Positions 1-7,382 of a DNA stretch of 42,812 nt are shown here, piece after piece. Origin of the DNA: Candidatus Acidiferrum typicum (GTDB taxonomy: Bacteria > Acidobacteriota > Terriglobia > Acidiferrales > UBA7541); NCBI GenBank assembly GCA_002478115.1, contig DLMH01000014.1, forward strand, positions 1 to 42,812, given 5' to 3'. The position numbers and the translations under genes are program-made. Numbering within the stretch: the stretch's first letter is position 1; each line of letters begins with the position of its first letter. The notes under the pieces are model-generated. The model ran no database searches. It worked only from the letters and a program-made list of their open reading frames with translations, and was not told the origin of the DNA.

Positions 1-72
1 GCAGGGCGGCTACGTTCAAACGCCGTTATCGGACAAGTGCCGATCAGGGATTTCAGATGTCGAGTAAAAAGA
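1..72. other. Window edge without a recognisable gene
   Basis: No coding frame here can be tied to a family. The stretch lies downstream of the stop codon of the minus-strand PilZ gene. It could be intergenic or the edge of a gene cut by the window. Confidence 0.4.
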
Positions 73-414
73 CTAGCCGGGAATTGGCCGCGCATCAGGT
101 TGATTATCCAACGCGGCGAGAACCCACTTCTGCAAAACAGCTCGAAAGTGAGGCTTGATTTCGCGAAACACCAGACCCATGCCCGAGGGCTTGACATAGA
201 GGACTGATGCCGGGGCCTCGAGATATTCACCTGAATTGTAGATCTTCAGCAGAACAGGGCGCTGCATCTCAAACGACGCAGAAGTCTCCATGAAGCATCC
301 GAGCAAGCTCAGTTCTGTCACACGTCCGGGGACAAAAGGAGTGGGCGAGCTTTCAGGAGCAATCTCGGCACCAGCGCTGAACGCAAACCGCAAACCACGA
401 TGCTCTTGGTCCAT
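73..414 (-). CDS. PilZ domain protein (divergent c-di-GMP motif)
   Basis: A 113-residue, single-domain PilZ-type protein. The middle has the beta-barrel signature 'VTELSLLGCF' (residues 32-41), which corresponds to the (D/N)xSxxG loop with Glu in place of Asp/Asn. Near residue 78 is the usual 'GMGLVF' strand. The N-terminal arginine motif is only partly kept: 'RGLR' at residues 6-9, not RxxxR. Stand-alone PilZ proteins usually receive c-di-GMP and act on motility, pili or exopolysaccharide. With both ligand motifs off consensus, binding here is uncertain. It is transcribed away from surA, and no partner gene is visible on its other side. Confidence 0.75.
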   Translation of the reverse strand: MDQEHRGLRFAFSAGAEIAPESSPTPFVPGRVTELSLLGCFMETSASFEMQRPVLLKIYNSGEYLEAPASVLYVKPSGMGLVFREIKPHFRAVLQKWVLAALDNQPDARPIPG

Positions 415-593
415 TGTCTAAACCTATTCCATTGAATAACAGGTGTCGAGTCACTTGATGAACGTCCGCCACTAATTGGCTAATGCCAGTCGTCCGGGCG
501 CGTCTGGGCAAGTTTCGAAGCGCTTCGCCCCCGCAAGGCTTACTAACTCGCGATAAGCGCGGTAATTGGAGACTGACCCATTACAGATGGAAT
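415..593. other. Divergent intergenic region between PilZ gene and surA
   Basis: It separates two divergent genes and should hold the PilZ promoter. I could not assign clear -35/-10 boxes on the minus strand. The surA promoter candidate begins at its right edge. Confidence 0.4.
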
Positions 594-622
594 TTGCACA
601 TTGCCGAGATGCGTTCTAGACT
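594..622 (+). promoter_or_regulatory. Candidate sigma-70 promoter of surA
   Basis: TTGCAC, 17 bases, TAGACT: four or more matches per hexamer with ideal spacing. Transcription would start about 12 bases before the preferred ATG at 641, giving a very short leader. Confidence 0.45.
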
Positions 623-640
623 GTGGAAATGGGGAGATTC

Positions 641-1942
641 ATGAAGAAAACAGCATTTCTTGCAGCGCTTCTGTTTGCCTGGCCGTTGATGGGACAGAAC
701 CCTCCGGCGACGAATCCACCGGCGCAAACGCCACCGGCACAGAACCCGCCGAAACTGGAACAGCCGCCAACGGCGCCAGAGCCTGAAGAAGAAAAGAAAC
801 CCGCGCCGGTGAAAAAGCCAGAGACGCCAACGGCGACAACGGCGCCCGGGGGCACGAAGGTGACAGGGCCAGCAGCGACAGCCGCGAAGCCGGCGACGGC
901 GGAAGGCAAGATGGTGGAAGAGATCATCGCGCGGGTAAACAACGAGATCATAACGAGCTCCGAACTGGACAAGGCCCGTGCGAGCGCCGAAGAGGACGCG
1001 CAGCAGGAGTGCAGCGGGAAGTGCACGCCGCAGCAGTTGCAAGTGGACATCGAGGATCGCCACAAGAGTGCGTTGCGCGACCTGATTGACCAGTCGCTGC
1101 TGGAGCAGCGGGGCAAGGACTTGGCCATCAGCGTCGAGACGGACGTGGTTAAGCAACTCGACCAGATCCGCATCGGAAACAACCTGAAGGATATGGAAGA
1201 ACTGGAAAAGGCGGTGAACGCCCAGGGATTGAACTGGGAAGATTTCAAGAACAATATCCGCAACAAAATACTGACCCAGCAGGTGATCTCCAGGGAGGTT
1301 GGTTCGCACATCACCATCGGACACGACGAGGCGCTGAAGGTTTACAACGAGCACAAGGCCGAATTCGTGAAGCCGGAGGAAGTGGCGCTGCGGGCTATCG
1401 AGGTTTCCACGGAAGGGAAGACGGAGGCGGAGATTCCGGAACTGAAGAAAAAGGCGGAATCGTACCTCAAACGAATCGACGACGGCGAGGATTTCAGCGT
1501 GCTGGCGAAGCGCTTTTCCGATGGCAAGACGGCGCAGCAAGGCGGCTATCTTGGAGTGTACAAGCGCGGCGAACTCGCGAAGGAACTGGAAGACAAGGTC
1601 TTCGCGATGAAAAAGAACGAGCTGACCGGCGTGATTGAGACGAAGCAGGGCTTCCTGATCCTGCAGGTGATGGAGCACTACACGGAAGGCGTGCAGCCGT
1701 ACGATAAAGTGGAAAATGACATCATGGAACACTTGTACAGCGAGCGCATGGAACCGGCCCTGCGCGAGTATCTGAAAACGCTGCGCGAGCAGAGTTACGT
1801 GGTGATCAAGCCGGGATACCAGGAAATGGCCGGCGGAGGCAACTCTGAAATCGAGGAAGTGAGCACCACGCCGGAATCCACGAAAGAGAAGAAGCACCAC
1901 AAGAAGTACCTGCTGTTCGGCAAGTCCAGCGGATCGAAATGA
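641..1942 (+). CDS. surA: SurA-like periplasmic peptidyl-prolyl isomerase/chaperone
   Basis: A 433-residue exported foldase predicted to help outer-membrane proteins through the periplasm. Residues 1-20 form a signal peptide (MKKTAFLAALLFAWPLMGQN). Residues 21-90 are a Pro/Ala/Thr-rich linker. A SurA_N-type chaperone segment starts at about residue 91, and one parvulin domain covers about 246-345 ('FSVLAKRFSDGKTAQQGGYLG'-like core). Enterobacterial SurA has two parvulin domains; this has one, with a basic His/Lys-rich tail. A CxxxC pair (C124, C128) lies in the chaperone segment. The ATG at 641 is preferred because GGGGAG lies just upstream and it begins the signal peptide; in-frame ATGs at 623 and 629 are alternatives. 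Its stop overlaps the next start (ATGA at 1939), which implies coupling. Confidence 0.85.
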   Translation: MKKTAFLAALLFAWPLMGQNPPATNPPAQTPPAQNPPKLEQPPTAPEPEEEKKPAPVKKPETPTATTAPGGTKVTGPAATAAKPATAEGKMVEEIIARVNNEIITSSELDKARASAEEDAQQECSGKCTPQQLQVDIEDRHKSALRDLIDQSLLEQRGKDLAISVETDVVKQLDQIRIGNNLKDMEELEKAVNAQGLNWEDFKNNIRNKILTQQVISREVGSHITIGHDEALKVYNEHKAEFVKPEEVALRAIEVSTEGKTEAEIPELKKKAESYLKRIDDGEDFSVLAKRFSDGKTAQQGGYLGVYKRGELAKELEDKVFAMKKNELTGVIETKQGFLILQVMEHYTEGVQPYDKVENDIMEHLYSERMEPALREYLKTLREQSYVVIKPGYQEMAGGGNSEIEEVSTTPESTKEKKHHKKYLLFGKSSGSK

Positions 1943-2931
1943 CAAAAAACATTATGGTGCGCGATCTGGCCGCGGACCAGACCATCACAGGGTTTTTTCT
2001 GGTGCACGAGAAAGAGGTGCGCAACACCTCGTCCGGCAAGCCGTATCTGCGGATGGAACTGGGCGACAGCAGCGGCACGGTGGAAGCGCGGATGTGGGAC
2101 CAGTTCGAAGCCGCCGCGAAGGATGTTCACCGCGACGACTTTGTTAAGGTAAGCGCGCGCGTGGAGATCTACCGCAACAAGCCGCAACTCTCGCTGCTGC
2201 AATTCCGCGTGGCCAAGCCGGAAGAGATCAACCTGGCCGATTTTCTGCCGCACACGGCGTATAGCGTGGAGGAGCTTTTCAAGGAAGTGCTGGGTCATGC
2301 GGAGGGGATGAAGAATCCCTGGCTGAAGAAGCTGGTTTTGCAGGTGCTGAGCGACCCGCAGATTGTGGCGCGGTACAAGCGCGCGCCCGCGGCCAAAGTG
2401 ATGCACCACGCGTATCTCGGGGGATTGCTGGAGCATGTGGCCGGGTTGTGCGGGCTGGCGAAGCAGATTGCGGCGCACTATCCGGAACTGGATGTGGACC
2501 TGCTGCTGACGGCGGCGATGCTGCACGATGTGGGCAAGCTGGATGAATTATGTTACGAGCGGGCGGTGAGCTACACGACCGAAGGGCAGTTGCTGGGACA
2601 CATCGTGATGGAACTGGAGACAGTGAGCCGGGCGATGGAGGAGATCGCAGGATTCCCCGCGAACCTCAAGACGGTGGTGCAGCACATCCTGATCAGCCAT
2701 CACGGGCAGTACGAGTTTGGGTCGCCGAAACTGCCGATGATCCGCGAGGCGCTGGTGTTCCATTATTTGGACGATATGGATTCCAAGCTGGCGGCGGTGC
2801 GAGCAGCGCTGGCCAGCGATTCCGGGGAGCCGGAATGGTCGGCATACAGCAGCGCGCTGGGAAGAAAGTTTTTGCGACTGGAAGAGTTTTTGAAAGAGCA
2901 GACCGAGACCGGTAAGCCATCTAACAGTTGA
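1939..2931 (+). CDS. YhaM-family 3'-5' exoribonuclease (OB fold + HD domain)
   Basis: 330 residues. An OB-fold nucleic-acid-binding domain occupies about residues 14-95. A metal-dependent HD phosphohydrolase domain covers about 150-290, with H156/H157, 'LHDVGK' (H196, D197) and 'ISHHGQYEFGSPKLP' near 252-266. This order and the last motif are typical of YhaM/CbfA 3'-5' exonucleases, which trim RNA and sometimes ssDNA with Mn2+. The start overlaps the surA stop by four bases, so the two are probably co-translated. I know of no functional link between SurA and YhaM beyond this arrangement. Confidence 0.85.
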   Translation: MTKNIMVRDLAADQTITGFFLVHEKEVRNTSSGKPYLRMELGDSSGTVEARMWDQFEAAAKDVHRDDFVKVSARVEIYRNKPQLSLLQFRVAKPEEINLADFLPHTAYSVEELFKEVLGHAEGMKNPWLKKLVLQVLSDPQIVARYKRAPAAKVMHHAYLGGLLEHVAGLCGLAKQIAAHYPELDVDLLLTAAMLHDVGKLDELCYERAVSYTTEGQLLGHIVMELETVSRAMEEIAGFPANLKTVVQHILISHHGQYEFGSPKLPMIREALVFHYLDDMDSKLAAVRAALASDSGEPEWSAYSSALGRKFLRLEEFLKEQTETGKPSNS

Positions 2932-2995
2932 AAGGTTGAGGCACGCGCGATGTGCGTAAGGGTGCGGGTGTGTCTTGATCCCCATCTGTCGCGCG
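2932..2995. other. Intergenic spacer after yhaM
   Basis: Short non-coding stretch leading into interspersed repeat copy 1. No T-tailed terminator is visible. Confidence 0.4.
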
Positions 2996-3146
2996 AAGAA
3001 AAGATTACGCAGAGGACACAGAGTTCGCAGAGAAGTGGGGAGGAAACAGAGAAGAACAAAGCGGCAGAGGGATCCCTCGATTCCGCGACCCGCCGCGCCC
3101 AACTACGGCGCAGAAGAAAGAATCGGGTCGCTCCGCTCGGGATGAC
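2996..3146 (+). repeat. Interspersed repeat A, copy 1 (full length)
   Basis: A two-part element. A 5' part is rich in CGCAGAG/CACAGAG units ('TTACGCAGAGGACACAGAG'). The 3' part runs from 'GGGATCCCTCGATTCCGCG' to 'CGCTCCGCTCGGGATGAC'. The ends TCCCTCGA and CTCGGGA are partly complementary, so the 3' part can fold. Near-identical copies lie at 8513 and 18691, with partial copies at 4641 and 16512, all in the same orientation. Confidence 0.85.
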
Positions 3147-3220
3147 TCATGGCCCTTCAGCGTGGACAAGGGTGGGGAGGCGGGGGCGCAAGCTGGTACA
3201 CTGAGTTTTGAGGAACGGGC

Positions 3221-4261
3221 GTGATTCCGGGCGAATACAAGGTACGCGATCTGGTGATACGGCCGGCGACGGTGCTGGCGCCCATGGCGGGCGTCACAGA
3301 CACGCTTTTTCGGCGCGTGATCCGCGGGCTGGGCGGCTGCGGGCTGCTGATGACGGAATTCACCAGCTCCGAGGGAATCACGCGGAGCGCGAAGAAGACG
3401 CTGCAGTATTTGTATTACGAGGAAGACGAGCATCCGATCGCGGCGCAATTGTTTGGCGCGAATCCGGAAGTGATGGCCGATGCGGCGCGCCTGGTGGAAG
3501 AATTGGGTTACGACGCCGTGGACATCAACCTGGGCTGCCCGGCGAAAAAAGTGGTGAAGTGCGGCGGCTCCGGCCTTTTGCGCGAATTGCCGCTGCTGGA
3601 GGAGATTTTCCGGCGGGTGTGCTCTGCGGTGAAGATTCCGGTGACAATCAAGCTGCGCGCTGGCTGGGACGAAAATTCCATTGTGGCGCTGGACGTGGTG
3701 AAAATGGCGGAGCAGATGGGCATCGATGCGGCCGCGATTCATCCGCGCACGCGCATTCAGGGCTACGCGGGCAAGGCGGATTGGAGCTTGATCGCGGCGG
3801 TGAAACAGGCGGTGAAGATTCCGGTGATCGGGAACGGCGATATTCACTGCCCGGAAGACGCGGCGCGCATGGTGGCGGAAACTGGCTGCGACGCGGTAAT
3901 GATCGGGCGGGCGGCGGCGACGAATCCCTGGATTTTCGCGCAGATGAAAGAATTCCAGGAAACGGGCAGCTATCACGTGCCCACGGAGCAGGACCGTTAC
4001 CGTTTACTTTCTGGCTACTACAGGCAAATTCTTAACGCCAACCCACCCGACGGCGTGGGAAAAATGAAGCAGTTCGCTTGCTGGTTCACTCATGGCGTGG
4101 GGAACGGCAGCGAACTTAGACGGATTGTACACACGGCACGCACGCTCGCGGAAATCGTGGAGAATGTGGAACGCTTCTTCGAGCGGAAAGCGGCCAATGG
4201 GGGGAGCCCAGCCCATGAGCCAGACGAGCGAAAAAATGGCGCGGCAGAGGTCCGAACGTAG
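3221..4261 (+). CDS. dusB: tRNA-dihydrouridine synthase (DusB type)
   Basis: A 346-residue FMN-dependent TIM-barrel enzyme that reduces uridines in the tRNA D-loop with NADPH. Visible motifs are 'PMAGVTD' (21-27, FMN site), 'NLGCPAKKV' with the catalytic C106, 'IKLRAGWD' (about 143-150), 'IHPRTRIQGYAG' (173-184), 'VIGNGDI' (202-208) and 'VMIGRAA'. Length and motifs fit bacterial DusB. The start is a GTG with GAGG about 8 bases upstream; no ATG is closer to the family N-terminus. The 3' end overlaps the following PilZ gene. In many bacteria dusB sits beside fis or ntrB; here its neighbours are yhaM and a PilZ gene. Confidence 0.93.
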   Translation: MIPGEYKVRDLVIRPATVLAPMAGVTDTLFRRVIRGLGGCGLLMTEFTSSEGITRSAKKTLQYLYYEEDEHPIAAQLFGANPEVMADAARLVEELGYDAVDINLGCPAKKVVKCGGSGLLRELPLLEEIFRRVCSAVKIPVTIKLRAGWDENSIVALDVVKMAEQMGIDAAAIHPRTRIQGYAGKADWSLIAAVKQAVKIPVIGNGDIHCPEDAARMVAETGCDAVMIGRAAATNPWIFAQMKEFQETGSYHVPTEQDRYRLLSGYYRQILNANPPDGVGKMKQFACWFTHGVGNGSELRRIVHTARTLAEIVENVERFFERKAANGGSPAHEPDERKNGAAEVRT

Positions 4262-4577
4262 AATATCGGTGCACTTGCCCTTGCGCGTGAGAGGCCGCGA
4301 CACGCGGGGGTTTGCCTTCGAGGAAGATACTGCCAGCGAAAATTTGTGCCGGAGCGGCGCGGCGTTTCGCACGCGCTTCGACTTGGCCATCGGGTCCAAC
4401 CTGGAGATACGCATTCCGATGCAGGGGTATCCTTCGCGGCGGTACGAAAATGATTTTGAGACGCAGGGGCGCGTGGTGCATGTGAGCGATTCGCAGCCGG
4501 ATGGGGAGAGGTTGGTGGGCGTGCAGTTTGTGGGGCCGAGATTCCAGAGGGTGTTCCGGTCGGAATCGGCGGCGTAG
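4215..4577 (+). CDS. PilZ domain protein overlapping dusB
   Basis: About 120 residues. The N-terminus has a proper RxxxR motif ('RSERR', residues 12-16). The second motif is 'NLCRSG' (43-48), i.e. NxCxxG with Cys for the usual Ser. The closing strand is 'VGVQFVGP' (101-108). This fits a stand-alone c-di-GMP-binding PilZ protein, better conserved than the one at 73-414. The ATG at 4215 has GGGGAG upstream. The gene overlaps dusB by 47 bases in another frame; ATG 4236 would reduce this. No partner that reveals its target is adjacent, although the pilus locus lies 25 kb away. Confidence 0.78.
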   Translation: MSQTSEKMARQRSERRISVHLPLRVRGRDTRGFAFEEDTASENLCRSGAAFRTRFDLAIGSNLEIRIPMQGYPSRRYENDFETQGRVVHVSDSQPDGERLVGVQFVGPRFQRVFRSESAA

Positions 4578-4640
4578 GAAGATTACTTCAGACAATTTGC
4601 ATGATGGCGTGGAATGCGCGTGGGTTGGGGTGCGCCCGGG

Positions 4641-4684
4641 AAAGACTTACACAGAGAGCACAGAGTTCGCAGAGAAGAGAAGAG
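4641..4684 (+). repeat. Interspersed repeat A, copy 2 (5' part only)
   Basis: 'GACTTACACAGAGAGCACAG' continues into AGTTCGCAGAGAAGAG. This is the CGCAGAG half of repeat A. It abuts the stop codon of the convergent rsmI gene, and the GGGATGAC half is missing. Confidence 0.75.
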
Positions 4685-5569
4685 TCAAGAGGATTCGGGG
4701 GGAATGTCATCAAGGAGCTGGCGGTAGGCGTCGCGGCGGGTGATGCCGCGTTCCTTGGCGGCTAGCTTCAGGGCTTCTTTGCGGTCGAGTTTGGCTTGGT
4801 GGATCAATTCTTCGACGCGGGCGGCGAGTGACTGCGAAGTGTCGGCGTGCGCGCCCGGCGCAGTGGGTTCCGGCGGGCCGATGAGCAGGGTGATTTCGCC
4901 CTTGGCGGGATGATCGCCGAGGGATTGCACCAGGTCGAAGAGTTTGCCGCGGCGGAATTCTTCGTGGAGCTTGGTGACTTCGCGCGCGAGGCAGGCGGGC
5001 CGATTGCCGAGTATGGCCAGGGCATCGGCGACGGTATCGGCAATACGGTGCGGGGCTTCGTAGAAAATCATGGTGCGCTCTTCGATGCGGAGATGCTCCA
5101 GGGCGCGGCGGCGTTCGCCACTACGCGCGGGAAGAAATCCTACAAAAAGAAACTCTTCGTTGGGCAGGCCAGAGGCGGAGAGCGCGGCGAGCAGCGCGGC
5201 CGGGCCGGGAATGGGCACGACGGGAATGTGGTGGCGAATGGCCAGAGTGACGAGGCGATGGCCGGGATCGCTGACGAGAGGCATGCCCGCATCGCTGACG
5301 AGAGCGATGGAAGCGCCGTTTTCCATGGCCAGGACGAGTTCGGGGGCGCGGGTGAGCTCGTTGTGTTCGTGATAGCTGATCAGGGGCTTGCGGATGTCGT
5401 AGTGATTCAGGAGCTTCAGGCTGTGGCGCGTATCTTCGCAGGCGATCTGGTCCACTTCCTTGAGGATGCGCAGGGCGCGGAGGGTGATGTCCTCGAGGTT
5501 GCCGATGGGCGTGGCTACCAAGTAGAGGCAACCCTGGCGCGAGGCTTCGGGATTAGAGTTTTCGGTCAT
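4685..5569 (-). CDS. rsmI: 16S rRNA (cytidine-1402-2'-O)-methyltransferase RsmI
   Basis: 294 residues of the tetrapyrrole-methylase fold. It uses S-adenosylmethionine to methylate the 2'-O of C1402 in 16S rRNA, at the ribosomal P site. Landmarks are 'LVATPIGNLEDITLRAL' (17-33), 'CEDTR' (44-48), 'SDAGMPLVSDPG' (92-103) and 'IPGPAALLAALSASGL'. The open frame continues upstream to 6031, but similarity begins at MTENSNPEAS, so I place the start at 5569. The C-terminal 'ITRRDAYRQLLDD' helix is typical of the family. It is divergent from fmdB, and repeat A copy 2 touches its 3' end. Confidence 0.93.
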   Translation of the reverse strand: MTENSNPEASRQGCLYLVATPIGNLEDITLRALRILKEVDQIACEDTRHSLKLLNHYDIRKPLISYHEHNELTRAPELVLAMENGASIALVSDAGMPLVSDPGHRLVTLAIRHHIPVVPIPGPAALLAALSASGLPNEEFLFVGFLPARSGERRRALEHLRIEERTMIFYEAPHRIADTVADALAILGNRPACLAREVTKLHEEFRRGKLFDLVQSLGDHPAKGEITLLIGPPEPTAPGAHADTSQSLAARVEELIHQAKLDRKEALKLAAKERGITRRDAYRQLLDDIPPESS

Positions 5570-5620
5570 GGCATGTGCTGCAGAGAGTCTAGCACGGCGG
5601 GCGAAGGGGTCTGGGGCGCA

Positions 5621-5629
5621 TGGTATAAT
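5621..5629 (+). promoter_or_regulatory. Extended -10 promoter for the FmdB-family gene
   Basis: TGGTATAAT is an exact TGnTATAAT extended -10 box, 34 bases before the GTG start. No good -35 box is seen, as is common for extended -10 promoters. Confidence 0.5.
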
Positions 5630-5662
5630 CTGCGTTTTGTGAAACACGTTGGAGGGTGGGCT

Positions 5663-5968
5663 GTGCCACTGTACGAATATCAGTGCACCAAGTGCAAACG
5701 GCGTACGGAGAAGATCGAGAGCGTCGCGGGACCTCATCTGAGGAAGTGCCCGCACTGCGGCGGGAAGGTGGAGCGGCTGCAGTCGGCGCCGTCGATCCAG
5801 TTCAAGGGATCGGGATGGTATGTGACGGACTATGCGGGGAAGAGCGGCGGGAAAGAGCCACCGTCGGAGAAGACGGAAAAGAGCGAGTCGAAAGAGGCGC
5901 CGAAGGAAACTGCCGCCAAAGAATCCAAAGAGTCTAAGGAAAAGAAAGCGGAGAAGAAGAAAAGTTAG
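5663..5968 (+). CDS. FmdB-family zinc ribbon protein
   Basis: 101 residues. The N-terminal 'MPLYEYQC' and two CxxC knuckles (C8/C11 and C29/C32) form the CxxC_CxxC_SSSS regulatory-protein zinc ribbon, first described for FmdB. 'FKGSGWYVTDY' near residue 47 is also typical. The last 40 or so residues are a low-complexity Lys/Glu/Ser tail. The function is unknown in most bacteria. The GTG start is chosen because GGAGG lies about 7 bases upstream and the family begins with MPxYEY; a longer open frame upstream is an artefact. Confidence 0.85.
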   Translation: MPLYEYQCTKCKRRTEKIESVAGPHLRKCPHCGGKVERLQSAPSIQFKGSGWYVTDYAGKSGGKEPPSEKTEKSESKEAPKETAAKESKESKEKKAEKKKS

Positions 5969-6022
5969 GTGCGGGGAGAGACGTAGAGGCGCTTCAGTTC
6001 GACCGGCATCGGAAACCCAAGA

Positions 6023-6047
6023 CCCAGGCACACACTCCGTGCCTGGG
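6023..6047. terminator. GC-rich hairpin between convergent fmdB-like gene and galU
   Basis: CCCAGGCAC, a 7-base loop, then GTGCCTGGG: a perfect 9-bp stem between two converging genes. There is no T-run, so it may be a REP-like hairpin or a bidirectional mRNA end rather than a classical terminator. Confidence 0.5.
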
Positions 6048-6079
6048 GCACCCTCCGTCTCACTCTACTGGCGGAGAAG

Positions 6080-7003
6080 TTAGAGTTTTAGGGTTTTGAG
6101 GTAGTCGCGGAAGGCGGGGCCGAATTCTTCATTGAGTAGGGCGAGCTCGACGGTGGCTTTCAGGAAACCGAGTTTGTCGCCCGCATCGTAGGAAATTCCT
6201 TCGTAAATATAAGCCCACAGGCCTTGCTCTTTGGCGAGGAGGCGCAAGCCGTCGGTGAGCTGGATTTCGCCGCCGGCACCGGGCTTGGTGCGTTCGAGGC
6301 AATCGAAGATGGCGGGAGGGAGAACGTAACGCCCGGTGATGGCGAGATTCGAGGGCGCTTTTTCGGTTGCGGGCTTTTCGACGAGATCGCGAATGCGCAG
6401 TAAGCGTTCGCCAAAGGGCGCGATGGGCGCGGGTTCGCCGTCAACGATGCCATAGAGATGGGTCTTCTCGCGGGGCACTTCTTCAACGGCGATGGCGCCG
6501 GTGCCGGTGGCTTCGTAAACGTCGATGAGTTGCTTGGTGGCGGGATTTTTGCCGGGGATGAGGACGTCGCCGAGCAGAACGGCGAAGGGCTCGTCGCCCA
6601 CGAGATCCTTGGCGACCAGCACGGCGTGGCCGAGGCCCAGGGGTTCCTTCTGGCGGGTGTAGCTGACCTGGACCATGTTGGAGATGCGGCGAACGAGTTC
6701 GGCCAGCGCGTGCTTGCCCTTTTGTTCGAGATATTGTTCGAGGACGGGCGCGCTATCGAAGTGATCTTCGATGGAGTTCTTGCCCTTGCCGGTGACGATG
6801 ATGATGTGCTCGATGCCGGAGGCGACACACTCTTCGGCGACGTACTGGATTTGCGGCTTGTCCACAACGGCGAGCATTTCCTTGGGCTGGGCTTTGGTGG
6901 CGGGAAGGAACCGCGTGCCGAGGCCTGCGGCGGGCAAAACGGCTTTGCGAACTTTCTGATGGCGGGCGGGAATCGCCTGAGACTGCCTCTCGTCTTGCGT
7001 CAT
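6080..7003 (-). CDS. galU: UTP--glucose-1-phosphate uridylyltransferase
   Basis: 307 residues. It makes UDP-glucose from UTP and glucose-1-phosphate for envelope polysaccharides. The nucleotide-binding signature 'AAGLGTRFLPATKAQPKEM' (25-43) is complete, followed by 'KPQIQYVAEECVASGI' and 'IIIVTGKGKNSIEDHF'. 'LLGDVLI' and 'VEEVPREKTHLYGIV' are further GalU landmarks, and the length is normal. A TTGACA-type promoter lies upstream. It is divergent from tsaD and converges on the zinc ribbon gene. Confidence 0.95.
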   Translation of the reverse strand: MTQDERQSQAIPARHQKVRKAVLPAAGLGTRFLPATKAQPKEMLAVVDKPQIQYVAEECVASGIEHIIIVTGKGKNSIEDHFDSAPVLEQYLEQKGKHALAELVRRISNMVQVSYTRQKEPLGLGHAVLVAKDLVGDEPFAVLLGDVLIPGKNPATKQLIDVYEATGTGAIAVEEVPREKTHLYGIVDGEPAPIAPFGERLLRIRDLVEKPATEKAPSNLAITGRYVLPPAIFDCLERTKPGAGGEIQLTDGLRLLAKEQGLWAYIYEGISYDAGDKLGFLKATVELALLNEEFGPAFRDYLKTLKL

Positions 7004-7052
7004 AAGTAGTTTGAAAGGTGCGCTCTGGAATTGGATTGAGCTACAAGCTCAC

Positions 7053-7080
7053 AGTAGATGCGAGGCGGGAGTCTTGTCAA
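7053..7080 (-). promoter_or_regulatory. Candidate sigma-70 promoter of galU
   Basis: On the minus strand, a perfect TTGACA, 16 bases, then TCTACT, about 50 bases before the galU start. Confidence 0.5.
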
Positions 7081-7186
7081 TGATACGCGAAGAGGATGTG
7101 CGCGTGGGACACATGTGCCGGGAGGAGGATGCACATATGGTGGCGGTGCCGCACCTACGGCGCTTTGGATTCTTGTGGCGCTTGGA

Positions 7187-7206
7187 CCCAGCCCTTACGG
7201 GCTGGG
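7187..7206. repeat. REP-like hairpin in galU-tsaD spacer
   Basis: CCCAGCCC-TTAC-GGGCTGGG: a perfect 8-bp stem with a 4-base loop. It is embedded in a low-coding-potential stretch that also has GCACCTACGGCGC. It resembles the short palindromic repeats scattered in acidobacterial genomes. Confidence 0.55.
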
Positions 7207-7382
7207 CTAACTTGTGTCACGCCTCCGGTGCCGGTGCTGGGAGAGCGGAGATGCAGGCGGATTCATTGGATGGGATCGGGAGGACAGTCTGGGGTAATGC
7301 CATGTGTTAGCATGAAAAATCGATGGGCGAGGGTGGCGGGGCGAATGGACGTGACGTTGTGACAGATTGCGCGAAAGACGGA

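Larger units (their letters stand above)
7004..7382. other. galU-tsaD divergent intergenic region
   Basis: It holds the galU promoter and a hairpin repeat with the flanking phrase 'GGGCTAACTTGTGTCACGCC'. Several short open frames here lack family features, ribosome-binding sites and similarity to known proteins, so I call it non-coding. The tsaD N-terminus may start as early as 7323. Confidence 0.5.

Noticed and set aside
581..1945. A 454-codon minus-strand frame opposite surA
   Set aside because: Arg/Phe/Leu-rich shadow translation. The plus-strand SurA has a signal peptide, ribosome-binding site and domains.
2996..3146. CGCAGAG-rich repeats considered as a CRISPR array
   Set aside because: Units are 7-20 bases, imperfect and without regular unique spacers. 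No cas gene is near.
5570..6031. The N-terminal extension of the rsmI frame beyond MTENSN
   Set aside because: It runs antisense through the FmdB-family gene and has no RsmI similarity. The family starts near residue 15 of the shorter form.
7011..7362. Short plus-strand frames between galU and tsaD
   Set aside because: They run through a hairpin repeat and the galU promoter, and their translations have no recognisable features.
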